The notes beneath the pieces are model-generated. The model ran no database searches and was not told the origin of the DNA. It worked only from the letters and a program-made list of their open reading frames with translations. The position numbers and the translations under genes were made by a program. Shown here in pieces: positions 45,961-54,803 of a stretch of DNA of 64,000 bases; the first letter of the stretch is position 1; each line of letters begins with the position of its first letter. Location: assembly GCA_017303895.1 (NCBI GenBank), contig JAFLBF010000008.1, forward strand, positions 72,813-136,812. The letters run 5' to 3'. This stretch comes from Bacteroidota bacterium. Its GTDB lineage: Bacteria; Bacteroidota; Bacteroidia; 2-12-FULL-35-15.

Positions 45961-46704
45961 CTACACAAACAACTTATTATATTCATCAACGGCCTGTTGT
46001 GCAGACCCATCACAAACGATCCTCCCCTCTTTCAAACAAATACCACGTTCGCAGATCTCCAGCACTTCATCCGGATTATGAGAAACAAACAAAATGGTTA
46101 CTCCGCATTGTTTCATTTCATGAATTTTCTTTTTACATTTTTCCTGAAAACCTTTATCCCCAACAGCCAACACTTCATCGATCATTAATAACTTGGGCTC
46201 AGTTGCCATCACCGTGCTAAATGCTAACCGTGATAACATACCGGTAGAATACATTTTGATCGGCAATTTTAACTGTTCCAAAGAAAGTTCTGAAAAAGCT
46301 GCGATCTCATCGATCTTGCTTTTAATAGTAGCAGATGAATAACAATTACTTAAGGCCAGATAGATCTTAATATTCTCTATGCCTGTTAATTCTAACTCCA
46401 AACCAACTCCTAAAGCCAACAGAGGAGATATCTCCACATGCACCTCACATATGCCTTTATCAGGCTTCATGATTCCGGCTATGGTACGTAACAATGTACT
46501 TTTCCCCTCTCCGTTTCTCCCCAATATTCCCATGGACTGTCCTTCAAACACACGCAAATTCACATCTTCCAAAACTACTTTTTTCTCAAAAGGAGAAATC
46601 AAATCACCTTTGGTAAAAAAGTCTTTGAGCGAATGAATCCCCTTTTTATTATGCAGGTAGCTCACCGAAACATCTTTTAATTCTATGGCTAAACGATCTT
46701 TCAT
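45961..46704 (-). CDS. Polysaccharide ABC exporter ATPase
   Basis: A 247-residue ABC ATPase of the TagH/Wzt/KpsT type. Walker A GILGRNGEGKSTLLR about residue 57, signature MYSTGMLSRLAFS (in place of LSGGQ, normal for this subfamily) about residue 150, Walker B PKLLMIDEVLAVGD about residue 170 and the H-loop FVSHNPDEV. It drives export of a lipid-linked polysaccharide with the permease next to it, sharing a 4-base ATGA overlap. It lacks a C-terminal chain-length-sensing domain. Confidence 0.93.
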   Translation of the reverse strand: MKDRLAIELKDVSVSYLHNKKGIHSLKDFFTKGDLISPFEKKVVLEDVNLRVFEGQSMGILGRNGEGKSTLLRTIAGIMKPDKGICEVHVEISPLLALGVGLELELTGIENIKIYLALSNCYSSATIKSKIDEIAAFSELSLEQLKLPIKMYSTGMLSRLAFSTVMATEPKLLMIDEVLAVGDKGFQEKCKKKIHEMKQCGVTILFVSHNPDEVLEICERGICLKEGRIVCDGSAQQAVDEYNKLFV

Positions 46705-47465
46705 AAATTGGATATAAAGCCATTATTCGTTTTACGATAGATCAAGACCCCAAGTAATAAAGTTATTGTAGTAATAACTGTACAATACACCAAATGAATA
46801 AAAGAGGGTGAGATTCCTTCATACAATACATTCCGGATAACAAACAAAAAATGATAAATAGGATTTAACTTGAAATATAGCCGGTATTCCAAAGGAATAA
46901 TATCAATAGAGTACGCAATAGGCGAAAGATAGAACAAGGCTGGATTCAATGTATTCCATAAAATGCCAATATCCCTAAAAAAAACATTTAAGGAAGCAAG
47001 GATCAAACCCAATGCAAGACAAAAAATAGAGAATAAGAGTATGATAGGAATGATCCAGAGAATGTTCCATTGCAAAGGCATTCCTAAATAGATCATCAGG
47101 ATCAAAAAAAGTATAAATCCGGATAAAAACCCAAACAGTTCAGCACCTTGCTCCGACAGGGCATACAGAATCTTGTTGACATTTAATGATTTGATCAGCT
47201 GGGCATTCCTGATGAAGGTCTGACTCAAAGAATTACAACTGCCGGAGAAATACACCCAAAAGATCAGACCACTAATTACAAAAAGTGAATAATGCTCAAT
47301 TTGAGAGAATGCTTTTGAAAAAACAAAATTAAAAATGAGTAAATAGAAAAAAGGATGTAAAAAACTCCACATAAAACCGAGCATAGAATGCTTGTATTTT
47401 AGTTGAAGGTTTTTGTAAACTAAAAAATATATTAATTGACGGTTTGGCAGTGTCATGTTATGCAT
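46701..47465 (-). CDS. Polysaccharide ABC exporter permease
   Basis: A 254-residue ABC-2 permease (TagG/Wzm/KpsM type) with an amphipathic start (NRQLIYFLVYKNLQLKYKHSMLGFMWSFLHPFFYLL) and six hydrophobic segments. The conserved late ALFYLSPIAYSIDIIPLEYRLYFKLNPIYHFL block is typical. The open frame reaches 47537 by TTG; ATG 47465 (MHNMTL) is preferred since it starts at the family motif and leaves room for a promoter, though the longer form cannot be excluded. It pairs with the ATPase downstream and heads the polysaccharide operon. Confidence 0.88.
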   Translation of the reverse strand: MHNMTLPNRQLIYFLVYKNLQLKYKHSMLGFMWSFLHPFFYLLIFNFVFSKAFSQIEHYSLFVISGLIFWVYFSGSCNSLSQTFIRNAQLIKSLNVNKILYALSEQGAELFGFLSGFILFLILMIYLGMPLQWNILWIIPIILLFSIFCLALGLILASLNVFFRDIGILWNTLNPALFYLSPIAYSIDIIPLEYRLYFKLNPIYHFLFVIRNVLYEGISPSFIHLVYCTVITTITLLLGVLIYRKTNNGFISNL

Positions 47466-47613
47466 GCTAAAATAAGGCTTTTTTAGCTTTCCGTCCGACA
47501 ATTTTTCACTTGTCTTTTTAAGGAAAATCACATACAAAAGCAGTCTAAAAAATGGCTGTATTTTCCCTGCTCATGCAAATATTAGTATATTTATGAAATA
47601 GTTGCCTATCCGG

Positions 47614-48636
47614 ATGAAAGTATACATAAACGGCCGATTCTTAAGTCAGGAACGATCAGGAGTTCAGTATTTTGCCTCCGGTATTGTTCCTGAATTGATG
47701 AATTTATATCCGGAAGCCGTATTGTTAAGCCCTAAAAAAATCGCCCATGATTCCAGGCTTAACCATCAAAAAATTGGCTTTTTAAATGGTGTTCTATGGG
47801 AGCAAATTTCCCTCCCCTTCTTCTTGTTGGGAAAAAAGGATCATCTTTTGATCAATTTATGTAATTCAGCTCCACTCTTTCTAACAAATAATATTGTAAC
47901 GATACACGATCTGGCTTTTGAACAAAAAGGGAAAAACTGGTTCAAAGGAGATTTTAAGAAATGGTATCAGTTCCTTATTCCTAGAATTTGTAAAAGTGCC
48001 AGACTGATCTTTACGGTTTCATCGTTCTCTAAAAAGGAGATTGAAAAGCACTATATGATCAATGCAGAAAGAATAAAGGTGATACCCAATGGGATATTGG
48101 ATATAAAAACACCTGAAACAAAAAATGTGGAGCCCGCCTATTTGCTCATTACAAGCATCAATGACCCTCGAAAGAATGCAAATTGGATCCTTAAAAACAT
48201 GGATATCATTTCCGCCAATGGCTACAAACTGGTCATGATCAAAAATAATTCGAAGGTGTTTAGGGATATCAATATTGAAGAAAATGCTAACATTCAAATA
48301 AAAAAATACCTATCCGATGAGGCTTATATTGAATTACTGAAGAATGCTTCGGCCTTGTTATATCCTTCGGAATATGAGGGTTTCGGGATACCAATTTTAG
48401 AAAGTTTAATAGTAGGAACACCTGTCATTGCCTCTAACCTGGGAGTATTTCAGGAATCATTTGGCACATTACCTATTTATTTCGAACAAGGGAATAAAAC
48501 TAGTTTTGAGAAAGCCATACAAAAAATAAAAGACAGCAAGATATCCGTTGAAGATCAACAACAATTAAAAGAGCGATTTAATTTTAAAAGATCCGTTCAA
48601 GAAATGGTCAAACAGATTGATGCATTGAAAATATGA
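47614..48636 (+). CDS. Glycosyltransferase family 4
   Basis: A 340-residue GT-B enzyme starting MKVYINGRFLSQERSGVQYF, the pattern of mannosyltransferase-like GT4 proteins. HDLAFEQKGKNWF near residue 100 and ALLYPSEYEGFGIPILESLIVGTPVIAS about residue 245 (E-x7-E donor motif) are clear. A TTG 12 bases upstream is ignored in favour of ATG 47614. It overlaps the next glycosyltransferase by 4 bases and diverges from the exporter permease, so it is part of the same surface-polysaccharide locus. Confidence 0.9.
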   Translation: MKVYINGRFLSQERSGVQYFASGIVPELMNLYPEAVLLSPKKIAHDSRLNHQKIGFLNGVLWEQISLPFFLLGKKDHLLINLCNSAPLFLTNNIVTIHDLAFEQKGKNWFKGDFKKWYQFLIPRICKSARLIFTVSSFSKKEIEKHYMINAERIKVIPNGILDIKTPETKNVEPAYLLITSINDPRKNANWILKNMDIISANGYKLVMIKNNSKVFRDINIEENANIQIKKYLSDEAYIELLKNASALLYPSEYEGFGIPILESLIVGTPVIASNLGVFQESFGTLPIYFEQGNKTSFEKAIQKIKDSKISVEDQQQLKERFNFKRSVQEMVKQIDALKI

Positions 48637-49742
48637 AAGTAGCTATTGTACACGATTGGTTCAATGAGATCGGTGGAGCAGAAAAAGTAGTAAAGGAACT
48701 GCTTGTATGCTACCCTGATGCTGATCTGTATTGTTTGTTTGATTTTTTCAATGATCAAAAAAGAAGCAAATACCTTTCTAACAAACAAACAAAGCGAACA
48801 TTCATTCAGCATATTCCATTTGCAAAAAAATTCTATCGATTTTTGTTCCCTTTGTTTCCAAAAGCAATCGAACAATTGGATTTAAGCGGATACGACCTCA
48901 TTATTTCTTCTTCATATTGTGTTGCTAAAGGAGTGAAAAAGGATAAAAATCAGTTGCACATCTGCTACTGCCACAGTCCGGTAAGATATGCATGGGATCT
49001 GAAAGAAGACTATTTGAATGAAGTAAAGGAACCTCTAACCCGTAAATTGTTCTCATTTTTATTGGAACGTTTAAAGAAATGGGATAAAGAAAGTTGTTAT
49101 CGTGTTGATCATTTTATAGCCAACTCACAAAACGTTGCATCAAGAATACAGCAAAATTATAACAGAACAGCAACGGTGATCTACCCACCCGTTGATATTG
49201 ATAAATTTGAGCCGGAGCATCATAAATCTAATTACTACATCACGGTATCTCGTTTAGTGAGTTATAAAAAGACGGAAATGCTGATTAAAGCATTTAAAGA
49301 ATTACCGTATTCAAGATTATTGGTTGCCGGTGCCGGACCAAACAAAGAACGACTAAAAAGGATGGCTCCTGAAAATGTAGAGTTATTAGGCTATATAGAA
49401 AGCAATAAACTGACTCAATTGATCAAAGGCGCCAAAGCATTTGTAGCCGCTGCTAATGAAGACTTTGGAATCACCATTGTGGAAGCACAAGCATGTGGAA
49501 CACCAGTTATTGTTCCTTATTTGGGTGGTTACAAAGAATCGGTGACCAATAGAACAGGATTGTTTTTTAAAGATCAAACCGTTGAGTCAATAAAAAATGC
49601 GCTAGAAGAATTTGAAACCGGCCGGATCATTTTTGATCCTAATGCCTTCTCAGAAAACATTCAACAGTTTAGAAAAGAACGGTTTCATAAGGAGATAAAA
49701 CGATTTATAGAAACAAAATACAAGGAATTTAAAAATGCGTAA
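48633..49742 (+). CDS. Glycosyltransferase family 4 (WbaZ-like mannosyltransferase type)
   Basis: A 369-residue GT-B enzyme. The opener MKVAIVHDWFNEIGGAEKV and the HICYCHSPVRYAWDL block about residue 110 match the WbaZ-like mannosyltransferase group; AFVAAANEDFGITIVEAQACGTPVIVP about residue 265 is the donor-sugar site. It should add a hexose to a lipid-linked repeat unit. Its end overlaps the O-antigen ligase-like gene by 8 bases, implying translational coupling. Confidence 0.9.
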   Translation: MKVAIVHDWFNEIGGAEKVVKELLVCYPDADLYCLFDFFNDQKRSKYLSNKQTKRTFIQHIPFAKKFYRFLFPLFPKAIEQLDLSGYDLIISSSYCVAKGVKKDKNQLHICYCHSPVRYAWDLKEDYLNEVKEPLTRKLFSFLLERLKKWDKESCYRVDHFIANSQNVASRIQQNYNRTATVIYPPVDIDKFEPEHHKSNYYITVSRLVSYKKTEMLIKAFKELPYSRLLVAGAGPNKERLKRMAPENVELLGYIESNKLTQLIKGAKAFVAAANEDFGITIVEAQACGTPVIVPYLGGYKESVTNRTGLFFKDQTVESIKNALEEFETGRIIFDPNAFSENIQQFRKERFHKEIKRFIETKYKEFKNA

Positions 49743-50958
49743 TTACTTTAAAATAGACATTATCGCTGTCTCCATGAAGTGGTTACTCATGGCATTGTTC
49801 CTTTTCCCGATACTTCCCTTGAACATTACCAACATTCTTTTTATTGTATTTTGTGTTATTAGTTTATTAGCAGGCGCAGCATCATATAAATACATCAACT
49901 GGAAAGTAGTAGGCATAAGCTATCTGATCAGTATTGCCTTTATTCCTTATATGATCGAGTATCTTATAAACACTAACGATCAGTTGATGCAAATTGAATT
50001 TTTAAAGAAATTGCCCTTTCTTTTTGCACCTATCGCTTTTGCTTTTTATTTCACAATGAGCAAAGCTCCTAAACTAAGCATCCTATTTTCTATTTTCTCA
50101 TATACCATAAGTTTGATCTCAATGGTAGGCATTGTCAGGCTATTTATCAATATTGACAAAATAGACCAACAACTCTTCGAGAACGGGGCGTTCCTTATCC
50201 GTCAACAGTTTGAAGAATATACAAAACTGCATCCAACCTACTTTGGACTATTCGCTGCATTGGGTATTTTTTGGTTACTGATCGAATTGTTCAAAAAACA
50301 AGGCTGGAACTTTTATGTGAATGTATTTTTGATCTGCATTCTCCTATTCAACCTGATTCTATTGGCTACGAAGACGCCATTTTTTATTGTGATCGTAGGA
50401 TCGATATGGATCGTTTACAAAAAGAAAAGATCGATCCGGCAATTCAGTATCCTTGCTATTTCTATTATCATGGGAGCATTCATTCTTTCCATTAGTACTC
50501 CATCTCTAAAAAACAGAATAACAGAAGTGGAAGATGTTTTTATAGATACAGGTTCAGAAAATAATACCATCAACCAGCGTCAAACCATACTTTCTTGTAA
50601 CACAGAACTATTCATTCAACATTTTTGGACGGGATGTTTTACAAAAAACACACAATTGTTATTGGATGGTTGTTATATCTCAAAAAGTAGATCTATCACC
50701 GAAAAAGGAAAGTTTAATTCCCACAATCAATTCTTTACACTGGGTATCAGCTACGGGATTTTGGTCCTGTGTCTTTTTATTTACAGCTTGTACAGGTTAT
50801 TCCGAAAAGCAAAAGGGAATTTATATTTAACAATTTCCACTTGGACTTTTGTACTTATTATGCTAACAGAATCTATTCTGGAGCGTCAAATGGGAGTATA
50901 TGCATTTGTTTTCTTTAGTTTGTTGATCCTTAACAGCAACAAAAAACTGAGTAATTAA
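49735..50958 (+). CDS. O-antigen ligase/polymerase-like membrane protein
   Basis: A 407-residue polytopic protein with about ten or eleven helices. A long loop (SENNTINQRQTILSCNTELFIQHFWTG to FNSHNQFFTLGISYG) carries the HNQ-F motif of the Wzy_C/O-antigen ligase superfamily (WaaL, Wzy). It either polymerises repeats or joins the glycan to lipid A. With an ABC exporter nearby (Wzy-independent type of pathway), ligase is slightly preferred. It ends in a 4-base convergent overlap with mltG. Confidence 0.8.
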   Translation: MRNYFKIDIIAVSMKWLLMALFLFPILPLNITNILFIVFCVISLLAGAASYKYINWKVVGISYLISIAFIPYMIEYLINTNDQLMQIEFLKKLPFLFAPIAFAFYFTMSKAPKLSILFSIFSYTISLISMVGIVRLFINIDKIDQQLFENGAFLIRQQFEEYTKLHPTYFGLFAALGIFWLLIELFKKQGWNFYVNVFLICILLFNLILLATKTPFFIVIVGSIWIVYKKKRSIRQFSILAISIIMGAFILSISTPSLKNRITEVEDVFIDTGSENNTINQRQTILSCNTELFIQHFWTGCFTKNTQLLLDGCYISKSRSITEKGKFNSHNQFFTLGISYGILVLCLFIYSLYRLFRKAKGNLYLTISTWTFVLIMLTESILERQMGVYAFVFFSLLILNSNKKLSN

Positions 50959-52010
50959 TGGATGTTTCGGGCATTCAATGCCTCCCGGTATAATTTAGCA
51001 TATACTTGATGCTGCTCGTAGGTCTTTGCAAAATTATGCTTCCCTGAAAGATCCTCTTTGGCGCACATATAGATATACTCATTCTTATCATGATCGAGTA
51101 CTGCATCCATAGCACCTGTTTGTACAAAGCCAATTGGTGCAGGAGGCAAACCTTTATGTAAATATGTATTGAATGGTGAATTGTAACGCAACTGTTCAAA
51201 GGATACCCGTTGGATCGAAAAATCACCAATAGCAAATATCACTGTAGGATCGGATTGTAAGAGCATATCTTTTTCTAAGCGATTGAGATATAATCCGGCA
51301 ATTACTTTCTGTTCTTCCTGATCGCAGCATTGCTCTGCTTGAACAATAGAGGCTAATACAGCCACTTCTGTTTGCGAAAAATTCATTTCCGCTGCTTTCT
51401 TTTTGCGTTCAGCTGTCCAGTATTTTTTATACTCTTCTGCCATCCGATCAAAAAATTGTTCAACAGAAGTATTCCAGTAAAACTCATAGGTATTAGGAAT
51501 AAACAAAGCTTGAATGGTTCGTACATCAAAACCATATTTGCTCAAAAATCCATTATCATTAAAAGCATAATAAAGGTCCAGAGAATCCGCTTCAATCCGC
51601 TTACTCACTCTAGAAATAAGTTGATCAGTTGTTTTTAATCCATTGAAATTGATCTCAACAGGCTCCTGAATACCCGCTCTCAGCAAATTGATCAAAGCAT
51701 TGTTATTCATTTTTGCCAGGATCCTGTATTTACCGGGCTTGATCGCATTCTTATAATTCTTTTTCTCAGAAAGCCATTCAAAGGTTGAGCGATTTTCCAG
51801 AATATTACTTTCAGACAATATCCTAACCACATCTTCAAACGAAGAGCCTGTAGGGATATAGATGATCTGTGATTTTTTATCACCCAAATTCACATTCGAC
51901 TGGTAAATGGTCTTATATGCCAAATAACCACCTACTCCACCTATCAATGCTACTGCAACAATGATGGAGATCACTACCTTTCTAAAAAAACTACTTTTCC
52001 CTTTTGCCAT
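50955..52010 (-). CDS. mltG: Endolytic transglycosylase MltG
   Basis: A 351-residue YceG/MltG protein. An N-terminal membrane anchor (VVISIIVAVALIGGVGGYLAY), a LysM-like IPTGSSFEDVVRILSE region, then the catalytic domain: VLASIVQAEQCCDQEEQKVIAGLYLNRL with the Glu of QAEQ as the likely acid, LLQSDPTVIFA, and YNTYLHKGLPPAPI-like PFNTYLHKGLPPAPI. It cuts nascent glycan strands in the periplasm. QCCDQEEQ is a little unusual after the catalytic Glu. Its ATG overlaps the cytochrome gene stop (TAATG). Confidence 0.93.
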   Translation of the reverse strand: MAKGKSSFFRKVVISIIVAVALIGGVGGYLAYKTIYQSNVNLGDKKSQIIYIPTGSSFEDVVRILSESNILENRSTFEWLSEKKNYKNAIKPGKYRILAKMNNNALINLLRAGIQEPVEINFNGLKTTDQLISRVSKRIEADSLDLYYAFNDNGFLSKYGFDVRTIQALFIPNTYEFYWNTSVEQFFDRMAEEYKKYWTAERKKKAAEMNFSQTEVAVLASIVQAEQCCDQEEQKVIAGLYLNRLEKDMLLQSDPTVIFAIGDFSIQRVSFEQLRYNSPFNTYLHKGLPPAPIGFVQTGAMDAVLDHDKNEYIYMCAKEDLSGKHNFAKTYEQHQVYAKLYREALNARNIH

Positions 52011-54037
52011 TATTTTTGAACTTTCAACTGCTTTAATATATCTTTTGCCTGCTGGTTCTCCGGATATTTTTTGATCACCTTTTTTAAATAGAGTTCTGCC
52101 TGTTTCAAATGTTTTTTGTAAATATATAAACCTGCCACATTCATTAATAACATTTCATAATCAGGATCCAAAGCCAAGCCTTTATTATATAGTTGCTCTG
52201 CTTTTAATACATTGCCCGAAACCAATGAAGCATACCCCAAATTGGTGATGGCAGGAACAAATTTAGGATTCTCAGCTAAAGTAGATTCAAAAATAGTGAT
52301 CGCCTCTTTTACCTTATTCTGCGCCAATAAGCTAACACCTAGTTTATTATTGAACTCGGGATTAAATGGCGCTAATTCAGTTGCCTTTTTAAAATAACTG
52401 TAGGCATTTTTGATATCCCCATTCTTATAATACGATTCTCCTATGCGGTAAAGCGTCCATGCATGCTGATTATCCCATGAACTTTTTACTAATACAGTAT
52501 TAAGCAGTTTCTCATTCCCTATTTTAGAACTTAAGTCAATGACCTTTGAAAAATTTTGCTTCGTAAAATAAATATGAATTAACAGTTCGAAGTTTTTCTC
52601 AATTGAACTAAGATCCTTTTCCGGCAAATACTTCATGGCAGAATCGAGATACTCTACCATGTATTCAAATTTATCATACTGCTGTATATAAGCTTTTGCT
52701 TTTGTGGAATTGTCAGGATTCTTTTCATTCACGGCATACAAGCCTATGAACTTTTTCACTTTCGCTATCTCCTCTTTCTTCACCGGCTTTCGGATATAAT
52801 GATCATGAACGGTTACATGCGGAATATCTATAGAACCGGAACGGGGCATGTGACAGGAAACACAATTATTCTCTTTCTTTAACAACACTTCTTTTTTCTC
52901 AGAACATGCGATCTGATCTTTACCTCCATGACATTTGTTGCAAGCATTATTGAATACATTCGTTTCAGTGTTTTTTACACTCACATGCGGATTATGGCAA
53001 GTAACACAGGTTAGCGCATTTTTGTAGGGACGCAAAGATGTTTTGTCGGTTTCCTCCTTAAAACTATTGATAAAACATTTGCTTTGTTTCAAACGATCGG
53101 CATGCGAAGCCATTATAAATTCATCATCCGCTCCTTCATAGCGAGGAAGAAAAGTGGTCATATAATCAGACAATTTCATGCCCGGACGAAAATCATAGAA
53201 TGACTTGCCGGGTTTCAATACGGCATTGCCTTGCAAATGACAACGCTGACAAACATCAAACTGCAAATCAACAGGCAATTTACCTGGATTCACAATTGAA
53301 TAATCGATGTATTTGGAGGTATCTACTTTTGATCCGGTAGAACGCTGTTGGATGTGGATACTACCCGGACCATGACAACGTTCGCAAGTGATCCCATTTG
53401 GTACAGATGAATATTTATTTTCAGAACCTTCCACAAAATTTGGCAATGAATTATGGCAACTCATACACTCCAAACCGATCTTTCTTGAAAAACGGGTATT
53501 AAAGCCATTCTCAAATCCCGGTGGAAGATCCCATTTGCCTTGTTGTGTGTAATAGGTCATCGGCATTTGATTAAAATAGCCGTTCACACTTTGCATGTGT
53601 GAATTAGTATGCTGTCCGGAGCCGATTATATAATCTACCCTTTCAATTCGTTTGTAAACGGTATCCTTCCCTTCCAGCCTGAATTCCATGATCATCATGC
53701 TATCATTCTTCCAAAAAGGCTGATAATAGAAATCGGAAAATTTATCATAGATCACGGTGTGTTGATCAAATTTTGCGGAGCTTTTCTTTTTAGAAGCTAC
53801 ATCAAAACTCTTCCCCATTCCGGTTTCAATAAAGGAATTATAAATGTCCTGGTGACAGAGTTTACATTGATCCATCCCCACATACCTGGCTGTATCCGAA
53901 TGATTCAGGTAAGTATTCGCCAGGGTATCAGTAGTTCTGCTGGATGATGTATGCTCATCATTTCCGCAATAGCTCATCAGTAGCAATACAGCTACAAAAA
54001 AAGAAACAGAGATAATATTGCGGAGTTTAAAAGACAT
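52010..54037 (-). CDS. Seven-haem c-type cytochrome with C-terminal TPR domain
   Basis: A 675-residue exported protein. An N-terminal hydrophobic segment ends LLLMSYCGND, a weak lipobox (Tyr before Cys). Seven CxxCH haem sites lie near residues 58, 191, 218, 263, 344, 366 and 392 (CKLCH, CMSCH, CERCH, CQRCH, CVTCH, CNKCH, CVSCH). From about residue 480 to the end there are TPR repeats (YYKNGDIKNAYSYFKKATELAP, ITNLGYASLVSGNVLKAEQLYNKGLALDP). The longer frame starts at TTG 54049 inside the -7 box, so ATG 54037 is used. A periplasmic or outer-membrane electron carrier with a protein-binding tail is inferred; donor and acceptor are unknown. Confidence 0.85.
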   Translation of the reverse strand: MSFKLRNIISVSFFVAVLLLMSYCGNDEHTSSSRTTDTLANTYLNHSDTARYVGMDQCKLCHQDIYNSFIETGMGKSFDVASKKKSSAKFDQHTVIYDKFSDFYYQPFWKNDSMMIMEFRLEGKDTVYKRIERVDYIIGSGQHTNSHMQSVNGYFNQMPMTYYTQQGKWDLPPGFENGFNTRFSRKIGLECMSCHNSLPNFVEGSENKYSSVPNGITCERCHGPGSIHIQQRSTGSKVDTSKYIDYSIVNPGKLPVDLQFDVCQRCHLQGNAVLKPGKSFYDFRPGMKLSDYMTTFLPRYEGADDEFIMASHADRLKQSKCFINSFKEETDKTSLRPYKNALTCVTCHNPHVSVKNTETNVFNNACNKCHGGKDQIACSEKKEVLLKKENNCVSCHMPRSGSIDIPHVTVHDHYIRKPVKKEEIAKVKKFIGLYAVNEKNPDNSTKAKAYIQQYDKFEYMVEYLDSAMKYLPEKDLSSIEKNFELLIHIYFTKQNFSKVIDLSSKIGNEKLLNTVLVKSSWDNQHAWTLYRIGESYYKNGDIKNAYSYFKKATELAPFNPEFNNKLGVSLLAQNKVKEAITIFESTLAENPKFVPAITNLGYASLVSGNVLKAEQLYNKGLALDPDYEMLLMNVAGLYIYKKHLKQAELYLKKVIKKYPENQQAKDILKQLKVQK

Positions 54038-54046
54038 TTGTTTGAA

Positions 54047-54054
54047 CAAAAATA
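54047..54054 (-). promoter_or_regulatory. -7 box of the cytochrome-mltG operon
   Basis: On the minus strand it reads TATTTTTG, exact TAnnTTTG, ending 10 bases before the ATG at 54037. The leader would be under 10 bases. Confidence 0.45.
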
Positions 54055-54057
54055 AGA

Positions 54058-54765
54058 CTATTCCTCCACTTTATGATGAAGCGATTCCTCAGCAGCATGC
54101 TTTAAAACAGCTTGTGCCTGTTCATCACCAAAATATTTATCGATGGCGGCATGTCCTGCATAGATCAAAGGAGTAAGAGCAATAGCGATGATCAATTTAA
54201 AGGTATATCCCGTAAGTGCGGCATTGATGAAGGTAGCGGTATTCATTCTCCCAGGCAACCAGAAAGCAATCCCTAAAACAACAAACGTGTCTATCAATTG
54301 AGAAATGATCGTTGAGCCGGTGCTTCTCAACCAGATCATTTTTCCACCTGTTTTATCGCGAAGCAACCAAAAGATGGAAACATCGATCAATTGTGATAAT
54401 AAAAAGGCAATGATGCTGGCAACAATGATCCACATACTTTGACCAAATACAGCTGTAAATTGCTCGTCAGTAACGGCTGATATCCCCTGCGCGGCTGGAA
54501 CGACCATTGCAAAAAACAGAACCACAAAAGCATAAGCGATCAAACTGGCAGTGATCAAGGAAAGTTTTTTTACTCCGGATCGACCATAATATTCATTGAT
54601 CAAATCGGTAGTCAGAAAAACGACAGGCCAAGGAATAATACCAATACTCATCACAAAAGGTCCGATCTGTATCAACTTCCCTCCTATCAACTCAGCCACA
54701 ATAGCATTGGTAATAAAGATCCCGGCTAATATGATAAATACAAACTCTCTTTTTGATTTAAACAT
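54058..54765 (-). CDS. yhhQ: Queuosine precursor transporter
   Basis: A 235-residue membrane protein of the VUT/YhhQ family. Six hydrophobic segments; FITNAIVAELIGGKLIQIGPF, the WPVVFLTTDLINEYYGRSGVKKL motif about residues 47-67, and SQLIDVSIFWLLRDKTGGKMIWLRSTGSTIISQLIDT are family hallmarks. It imports preQ0 or preQ1 for tRNA queuosine synthesis. It is 38 bases after bioA and 20 bases ahead of the cytochrome gene; one TACGAAT-rich repeat lies just 5' of its start. Confidence 0.9.
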   Translation of the reverse strand: MFKSKREFVFIILAGIFITNAIVAELIGGKLIQIGPFVMSIGIIPWPVVFLTTDLINEYYGRSGVKKLSLITASLIAYAFVVLFFAMVVPAAQGISAVTDEQFTAVFGQSMWIIVASIIAFLLSQLIDVSIFWLLRDKTGGKMIWLRSTGSTIISQLIDTFVVLGIAFWLPGRMNTATFINAALTGYTFKLIIAIALTPLIYAGHAAIDKYFGDEQAQAVLKHAAEESLHHKVEE

Positions 54766-54767
54766 AA

Positions 54768-54795
54768 CTACGAATTACGAATTTATACGAATTAC
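54768..54795. repeat. TACGAAT-rich repeat, copy 1 (5' of yhhQ)
   Basis: A 28-base segment with ACGAAT at three places. Copy 2 at 56126-56153 is nearly identical in the same orientation; it differs by a one-base deletion, a one-base insertion and one substitution. Confidence 0.6.
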
Positions 54796-54803
54796 AAAAG
54801 CTA

